Shown here: positions 59,551-64,000 of the stretch, in pieces | How positions within the stretch are numbered: the first letter of the stretch is position 1 | Layout of the letters: each line of letters starts with the position of its first letter | Origin: Niabella beijingensis | GTDB taxonomy: Bacteria > Bacteroidota > Bacteroidia > Chitinophagales > Chitinophagaceae | NCBI RefSeq assembly: GCF_020034665.1 | Contig: NZ_JAIQDI010000002.1 | Coordinates: 1,984,001 to 2,048,000, forward strand | Length of the DNA stretch: 64,000 nt | Direction of reading: 5' to 3' | Translations under genes and position numbers: made by a program | Notes under the pieces: generated by a model | What the model was told of the DNA's origin: nothing | What the model saw: only the letters and a program-made list of their open reading frames with translations | Databases searched by the model: none

Positions 59551-60885
59551 ATGGAAGAACAGGATGATTTTTTTAAACATATAAAAGAGGTATTGCACCA
59601 TCACGAGGAGGGGTACCGGGAGGGCGCCTGGGAAGATTTTGCCGGGCAACACCTGAAACCCTCCCCTTCGAGGACCGCGCCCGTGGTTTCCATCTGGAAA
59701 TGGGCCGCAGCAGCGGCCATCCTTACGGGGGTATGCTTTGCAGCTTTTTATTTTATCAACTTTAAAGCTGCACCGCCGGCCGGCAATGTGGTACAGGCAC
59801 CTGTGTCACAACCCCAAAACACCCGGCCCTCAGATGACAGCAGTATAACACCACAGCAACAGCTGCCCGAAACGGCACCCGTTAAAGAATATTATTCCTC
59901 AACTGAAAAAAACGATCCGGACAATTATAATTTATCTGTAACAACACCTTCCGCCGGTAATACAATCGGAGCACCGGTTCTTTACCCGGCAACCGTTCCG
60001 GGTACTGCACCATTGATTCCTACCCCGGCACCTCCGGTGGCCGGCAAGCCTGCCGCGCCCAAACCGTCAGCGCCGGTTCATTTCTGGGAAAACCGGATCA
60101 TTACTGAAGAGGCAACACAACCACCACGACAGGCAATGCCCGTCACCCGTGATCCCGTACTCGCCCGGAACAGCGAACAGAAAGAATCCGGCCGCTCAAA
60201 AAGATGGTCGCTGGGTCTGTTTCTTTCGCCCACATTCGGAGAAACCAACGTGAACATGGGGTACGGAGCTTCACTGGGCTATGCCATCAACGATAAGATC
60301 CGGATCAGTACGGGGATCGCTCACAACAAACTGACCGCCTCCCGCGACTTTGATGTGGCAGCCTCACCGCCTCCCGCTTCCCTGAACAGCCCTGTAGCAG
60401 ATGGCCTGTTTGCAGCAAGAGGTCTGCTCAGTAACAGCAACACTACCTCCCAGCCCCAGCTGGAAGCCGTAAAAGGAGCCGTGAGCGGTTTCGACATCCC
60501 GGTGGATATCAGCTATAATATTTCAAAAAAACTCTATGCCAGTGCAGGGGTATCCGGCCTGGTGGTTATAAAGGACAATGCCCAGTACACCTATGTAACC
60601 AGCACCAACCAGCGGGTACAGGTAGAGAACAGCCAGGGTCTTCTTAAAGAAGACAAAAACATGCGGGTGGTGGAATATTCCACCAGTGATGCGGCCCCCG
60701 AAGCCTCCGGCAAGGAAAAAACACCGTTCCTCGGGTTTTATAATGTGTCGATGGGATACAAACAGCGGGTATCTTCGAAGAATAATGTGGCAATAGAGCC
60801 GTTCCTTAAGATCCCCATGAAAAGCGTATCCGATCAAAAACTCAATTATACAGGCGTGGGCATCCGGCTGAAGTTTGATTTTTAG
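59551..60885 (+). CDS. Anti-sigma-like membrane protein with outer membrane barrel domain
   Basis: The 444-residue protein starts with an acidic cytoplasmic segment (1-47, HIKEVLHHHEEGYREGAWEDFA, as in anti-sigma regions), one membrane helix (48-70), a Pro/Ala/Thr linker (about 71-220), and a barrel-like C-terminal domain (about 223-444) with strands such as RWSLGLFLSPTFGETNVNMGYGASLGYAIND, VDISYNISKKLYASAGVSGLVVI and GIRLKFDF, ending in an aromatic Phe, as for outer membrane barrels. It is encoded directly behind an ECF sigma factor. The layout implies a single polypeptide spanning from the inner to the outer membrane. No FecR-like or zinc motif. Confidence 0.8.
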   Translation: MEEQDDFFKHIKEVLHHHEEGYREGAWEDFAGQHLKPSPSRTAPVVSIWKWAAAAAILTGVCFAAFYFINFKAAPPAGNVVQAPVSQPQNTRPSDDSSITPQQQLPETAPVKEYYSSTEKNDPDNYNLSVTTPSAGNTIGAPVLYPATVPGTAPLIPTPAPPVAGKPAAPKPSAPVHFWENRIITEEATQPPRQAMPVTRDPVLARNSEQKESGRSKRWSLGLFLSPTFGETNVNMGYGASLGYAINDKIRISTGIAHNKLTASRDFDVAASPPPASLNSPVADGLFAARGLLSNSNTTSQPQLEAVKGAVSGFDIPVDISYNISKKLYASAGVSGLVVIKDNAQYTYVTSTNQRVQVENSQGLLKEDKNMRVVEYSTSDAAPEASGKEKTPFLGFYNVSMGYKQRVSSKNNVAIEPFLKIPMKSVSDQKLNYTGVGIRLKFDF

Positions 60886-60908
60886 GATCTTGTTGTTTAG
60901 TTATTATA

Positions 60909-60939
60909 AAAAATGCGGGGCCCTGGGCCCTGCATTTTT
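60909..60939 (+). terminator. Terminator after the anti-sigma/barrel gene
   Basis: AAAATGC-GGGGCCC / GGGCCC-T-GCATTTT stem (one G-T pair), T run at 60935-60939. Confidence 0.8.
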
Positions 60940-60969
60940 CTTTAAAGATTCCTATCTTTAGAAGCATCC

Positions 60970-62472
60970 ATGAAATTACTGAACGCAGCACAGATACGGC
61001 AATGGGATGAGTATACCATCCGGCAGGAACCCGTGGTTTCATTAGAACTGATGGAACGTGCGGCAAATGCCTGCACGCGCTGGCTGGTAACAAATACGCT
61101 TGCCGACAGTTATTATATCTTTTGCGGAAAAGGTAACAATGGCGGCGACGGACTGGCGATTGCCCGGTTATTGTACAACGCCGGAAGATCTGTGAACGTA
61201 TTCATATTGGAAACGGCGGCAAAGGGATCGGACGACTACCGCTCCAATTTCAATATCCTTCAGCATCTGTCTGCCATACCGGTTTACCGCCTCCGCTCGG
61301 AAACCGATTTCCCCCTGGTACCGGAGGGCTGTATTATTATTGATGCGCTTTTCGGAACCGGGCTCAACCGGCCGCTGAACGGACTGGCAGCCCGGCTGGT
61401 GACCTATTTGAATGAACGCACGGCACCGATTGTGGCTGTTGATATTCCCAGCGGATTGTTTTGTGATCAGTCTTCCCGCAACAATACGGTTATCAGGGCC
61501 CGGCACACGCTTACCTTCCAGGTACTCAAACTGGCGTTCCTGCTGGCAGAAAACGAACCCGCTTTCGGACAAGTACAGCTGATGGATATCAACCTGCACC
61601 CTTCTTTTCCGGAGCTGGTCGATACGCCCTATTATATCATCAATCAACCTGTGGCCCGGCGTCTCTATCGCCCGCGCAGCGCCTTTGCCCACAAGGGAAC
61701 ATTCGGACATGCGCTGATTGTAGCAGGCAGCTATGGAAAAACCGGAGCCGCTGTGCTGAGTACACGGGCCTGCCTGAAAACAGGAGCCGGACTGGTAAGT
61801 GCGCATGTACCCGGGGAAAGTGTTTTGGTTATGCAGACAGCCGCGCCCGAAGCCATGGTCTTCCCCGATCCCGACCCTTCGGTTGTTTCGGCCATCAGTT
61901 ACGAACCGGATAAATTTTCTGCAACCGGTATTGGTCCGGGCATTGGCACGGAGCCGAAAACAAAATCCCTGCTGCGGGAGCTTTTCGAGCAGGGCACGCA
62001 CCCCATGGTATTAGATGCCGATGCATTGAATATTCTTTCTGAAGACGGGAATCTTCTGAATCTTATTCCATCGGAAAGCATCCTGACACCGCATCCCAAA
62101 GAATTCAGCCGGCTGTTCGGGAATTTTGAAGATGATTTTAAAAAAATAGAGGTAGCTTGCTCTAAATCCATGGAATTGAATGTTGTAATAATTTTAAAAG
62201 GGCATCATACATTGGTAGCACTGCCGGATGGCACCGGTTATTTCAATATTACGGGAAATGCCGGTATGGCCAAGGGCGGCAGCGGCGATGTGCTTACAGG
62301 AATCCTTACCGGATTGCTGGCCCAGGGCTATACATCGAAAGATGCGGCGCTTATGGGCGTGTTCCTTCACGGGCTGGCCGGAGATCTTGCTGCGTCCTCT
62401 CACGGAATGGAAGCCATGCTGGCTTCCGATATCATTGAGCATCTTGGAAAAGCATTCCAGGCATTACAATAA
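60970..62472 (+). CDS. Bifunctional NAD(P)H-hydrate epimerase/dehydratase
   Basis: The 500-residue protein contains both halves of NAD(P)HX repair: an N-terminal YjeF_N epimerase (1-215; GKGNNGGDGLAIARLLYNAGR, DALFGTGLNRP, VAVDIPSGLFCD) and a C-terminal ribokinase-like ADP-dependent dehydratase (about 225-500; GSYGKTGAAVLSTRACLKTGAGL, GIGPGIGTEP, LTPHPKEFSRL, GNAGMAKGGSGDVLTGILTG). Together they recover damaged NADHX/NADPHX in the cytoplasm (NnrE and NnrD). Full length for the fusion. Confidence 0.95.
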   Translation: MKLLNAAQIRQWDEYTIRQEPVVSLELMERAANACTRWLVTNTLADSYYIFCGKGNNGGDGLAIARLLYNAGRSVNVFILETAAKGSDDYRSNFNILQHLSAIPVYRLRSETDFPLVPEGCIIIDALFGTGLNRPLNGLAARLVTYLNERTAPIVAVDIPSGLFCDQSSRNNTVIRARHTLTFQVLKLAFLLAENEPAFGQVQLMDINLHPSFPELVDTPYYIINQPVARRLYRPRSAFAHKGTFGHALIVAGSYGKTGAAVLSTRACLKTGAGLVSAHVPGESVLVMQTAAPEAMVFPDPDPSVVSAISYEPDKFSATGIGPGIGTEPKTKSLLRELFEQGTHPMVLDADALNILSEDGNLLNLIPSESILTPHPKEFSRLFGNFEDDFKKIEVACSKSMELNVVIILKGHHTLVALPDGTGYFNITGNAGMAKGGSGDVLTGILTGLLAQGYTSKDAALMGVFLHGLAGDLAASSHGMEAMLASDIIEHLGKAFQALQ

Positions 62473-62605
62473 TACATCACTGAACAATGAATACCCACCA
62501 GTCATACACCACGGAATTCCGGCAATTGTCATACAATACCGGATATTTTTTAATATTTTAGCTGCACAATGCAATCGATTTAAATATGCTGTCTATGACC
62601 CCTTC

Positions 62606-62698
62606 ATGAACCCCGAAACCGCATTAAAAATAACATTAATGGTTTTGAATGCAACACTTATATTTGCAGCCTTGCTTATGCATTATATATTAATATAG
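62606..62698 (+). CDS. Possible 30-residue single-helix membrane peptide before hppA
   Basis: ATG at 62606 to TAG at 62698 encodes MNPETALKITLMVLNATLIF-type sequence with a hydrophobic helix (about 8-29), 10 bases before the hppA start. A coupled small membrane protein is possible. Against it: the hppA -7 box TATATTTGCAGCC lies inside this ORF (62659-62671), so the reading frame may be accidental or only read from an upstream transcript. Confidence 0.35.
   Translation: MNPETALKITLMVLNATLIFAALLMHYILI
62659..62666 (+). promoter_or_regulatory. -7 box of hppA
   Basis: TATATTTG continuing CAGCC, 42 bases upstream of the hppA ATG. No good -33 element at the right distance. Confidence 0.5.
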
Positions 62699-62708
62699 AA
62701 AAATTTAT

Positions 62709-64000
62709 ATGCAACATCTGATCTATCTAGTACCTCTTATGGCCGTTATCGGTCTTATTTACACTTTAATAAAATTTCGATGGGTTGTTAAACAGGATGC
62801 AGGAACACCAAGGATGAAAGAAATCAGCGATCATATTGCTGAGGGCGCCATGGCCTTTTTAAAAGCCGAATGGAAAATACTTGGATATTTTGTTATTATC
62901 GTTGCTATTTTGCTGGGCGTGCTGGCCAATGCCAACCCCCACTCCCACTGGATGATCTCCATTTCCTTTGTCATTGGCGCTGTATTAAGTGCTGTGGCGG
63001 GTTATATCGGTATGCGTGCCGCAACGTTCGCGAATGTGCGTACCGCCAATGCGGCCCGGACAAGTCTCCGCAAAGCCCTTAATGTGTCTTTCGGAGGCGG
63101 CGCCGTTATGGGCGTTGGCGTTGCCGGTCTGGCTGTGCTGGGACTGGGTGGGCTTTATATTATCCTTAAACATTTTTTTGCGCCGGAAGCGGACCTCAAT
63201 TCAGCTGAAATGCTGACCACTATCGAGGTGCTTACCGGGTTCTCACTGGGTGCTGAATCCATTGCATTATTTGCACGTGTGGGTGGCGGTATCTATACAA
63301 AAGCGGCCGATGTAGGTGCTGACCTTGTGGGTAAGGTAGAGAAAGGCATACCTGAAGATGATCCCCGCAACCCGGCCACCATTGCAGACAATGTAGGTGA
63401 TAATGTTGGTGACGTAGCCGGTATGGGTGCCGACCTGTTCGGGTCCTATGTTGCTACCGTGCTGGCCACTATAGTGCTGGGACAACAGATCGATATTGCC
63501 GATGGCGCCGACTTCCTTGGAGGTTATTCCCCCGTGGTATTGCCCATGCTGATCGCCGGTATCGGTATCTTATTTTCGATCATGGGAACGTTCTTTGTAA
63601 AAATCAGTGAAAGCGCCGGCATCAGTACCCAAACCGTTCAGAAAGCATTGAACATGGGCAACTGGGGCTCCATCATCCTTACCGCACTGGCATCCGCGGG
63701 CCTGGTATACTGGATCCTTCCGGATCAAATGGAGCTCCGCGGTTTTGTATTCTCAAAGACCGGCGTACTGGGTGCTATCGTTGTAGGACTGGCTGTTGGG
63801 GCGCTGATGACGATCATCACGGAATACTATACGGCCATGGACAAACGTCCGGTGAACTCCATCATCAAGAAATCATCAACGGGCCATGCCACAAATGTGA
63901 TCGGCGGACTGGCAGTGGGAATGGAATCCACTTTCCTGCCCATACTGGTGCTGGCTGCGGGCATCGTTGCTTCTTATAAATGTGCCGGTCTTTATGGTGT
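62709..64000 (+). CDS. hppA: Membrane-bound pyrophosphatase, H+ (or Na+) pump, truncated by window end
   Basis: Frame open from ATG 62709 to the window edge (over 430 codons; full length about 700-760). The signature DVGADLVGKVEKG (201 onwards), EDDPRNPATIADNVGDNVGDVAGMGADLFGSY (Asp ligands of Mg-PPi) and several membrane helices show a vacuolar-type pyrophosphatase. Two residue differences are notable: Glu183 in FSLGAESIALF (helix 5) and Gly245 in DLFGSY (helix 6), where Na+ pumps have Glu. That combination matches the type reported for Flavobacterium johnsoniae with a proton pump and a relocated glutamate; potassium dependence is decided further downstream, outside the window. Confidence 0.95.
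   Translation, partial: MQHLIYLVPLMAVIGLIYTLIKFRWVVKQDAGTPRMKEISDHIAEGAMAFLKAEWKILGYFVIIVAILLGVLANANPHSHWMISISFVIGAVLSAVAGYIGMRAATFANVRTANAARTSLRKALNVSFGGGAVMGVGVAGLAVLGLGGLYIILKHFFAPEADLNSAEMLTTIEVLTGFSLGAESIALFARVGGGIYTKAADVGADLVGKVEKGIPEDDPRNPATIADNVGDNVGDVAGMGADLFGSYVATVLATIVLGQQIDIADGADFLGGYSPVVLPMLIAGIGILFSIMGTFFVKISESAGISTQTVQKALNMGNWGSIILTALASAGLVYWILPDQMELRGFVFSKTGVLGAIVVGLAVGALMTIITEYYTAMDKRPVNSIIKKSSTGHATNVIGGLAVGMESTFLPILVLAAGIVASYKCAGLYG

Noticed and set aside
61168..62001. Minus-strand ORF (277 codons) opposite the NAD(P)HX repair gene
   Set aside because: Cys/Arg-rich pseudo-protein with no domain; sense gene is unambiguous.

Overview
The window looks like a chromosomal segment of a member of the Bacteroidota, most likely the Chitinophagaceae. 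The evidence is a PorV/PorQ-family protein next to a long gingipain-type PorU-like protein with a type IX secretion tail, Bacteroidota promoters of the form TTG-N19/21-TAnnTTTG, almost no Shine-Dalgarno sequences except a perfect one before rpsU, SusD/Rhs-era lipoproteins with short lipoboxes, DUF4954, an ECF42-type sigma factor, and a membrane pyrophosphatase of the type seen in Flavobacterium. Genus is not determinable from what I can see.

Layout. (1) 1-3.4 kb: an AT-rich accessory patch on the minus strand with Rhs (polymorphic toxin) debris: an internally deleted mini-Rhs carrying a HExxH metallopeptidase toxin tip, a secreted candidate immunity protein, two further small ORFs that may be a second displaced tip and its partner (one with a homopolymer frameshift), and an Rhs core fragment with an in-frame stop. 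(2) 3.5-8.6 kb: methyltransferase, AraC and SDR genes, then a MarR regulator divergent from a DoxX-like gene and two tandem four-helix membrane paralogues. (3) 8.6-19 kb: a GH9 plus polysaccharide-deacetylase fusion, an SDR, an S-adenosylmethionine hydrolase, a minimal SET-domain protein, mgtE, glmS and a DUF4954 protein. (4) 19-30 kb: lipoproteins with LEA-like helices, der, thrS, a beta-barrel, a YCF48-like protein, a glycine-zipper lipoprotein, hpf, xerC, rpsU, ribE, an acyltransferase. (5) 30-36.6 kb: the PorV-like/PorU2-like pair. (6) 36.8-44 kb: tyrS, SGNH hydrolase, DnaQ/GIY-YIG fusion, a stand-alone RlmK-type methyltransferase, lipase, mdh, tRNA-Gln. (7) 44-47.4 kb: a three-gene surface-polysaccharide operon. 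(8) 47.4-52.3 kb: AhpD-like, DGPF, ECF42 sigma factor and oxidoreductase genes, then a TPR metallopeptidase. (9) 52.3-58 kb: ispD, lepA, inositol oxygenase, a glyoxalase-fold protein and a sodium/solute symporter. (10) 58-64 kb: DUF4397 lipoprotein, sigma/anti-sigma-barrel pair, NAD(P)HX repair enzyme and the start of hppA, which runs off the right edge.

Most of the window is ordinary housekeeping sequence. The most interesting points are the Rhs cassette wreckage at the left end, the perfect anti-Shine-Dalgarno match in front of rpsU, an extended promoter element TAnnTTTGCAGCC shared by tyrS, lepA, rpsU and hppA, an 18-nt LacI-type palindrome before glmS, the hybrid anti-sigma/outer-membrane barrel protein, and the relocated glutamate in the membrane pyrophosphatase. 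No CRISPR array, insertion sequence, rRNA or origin was seen.
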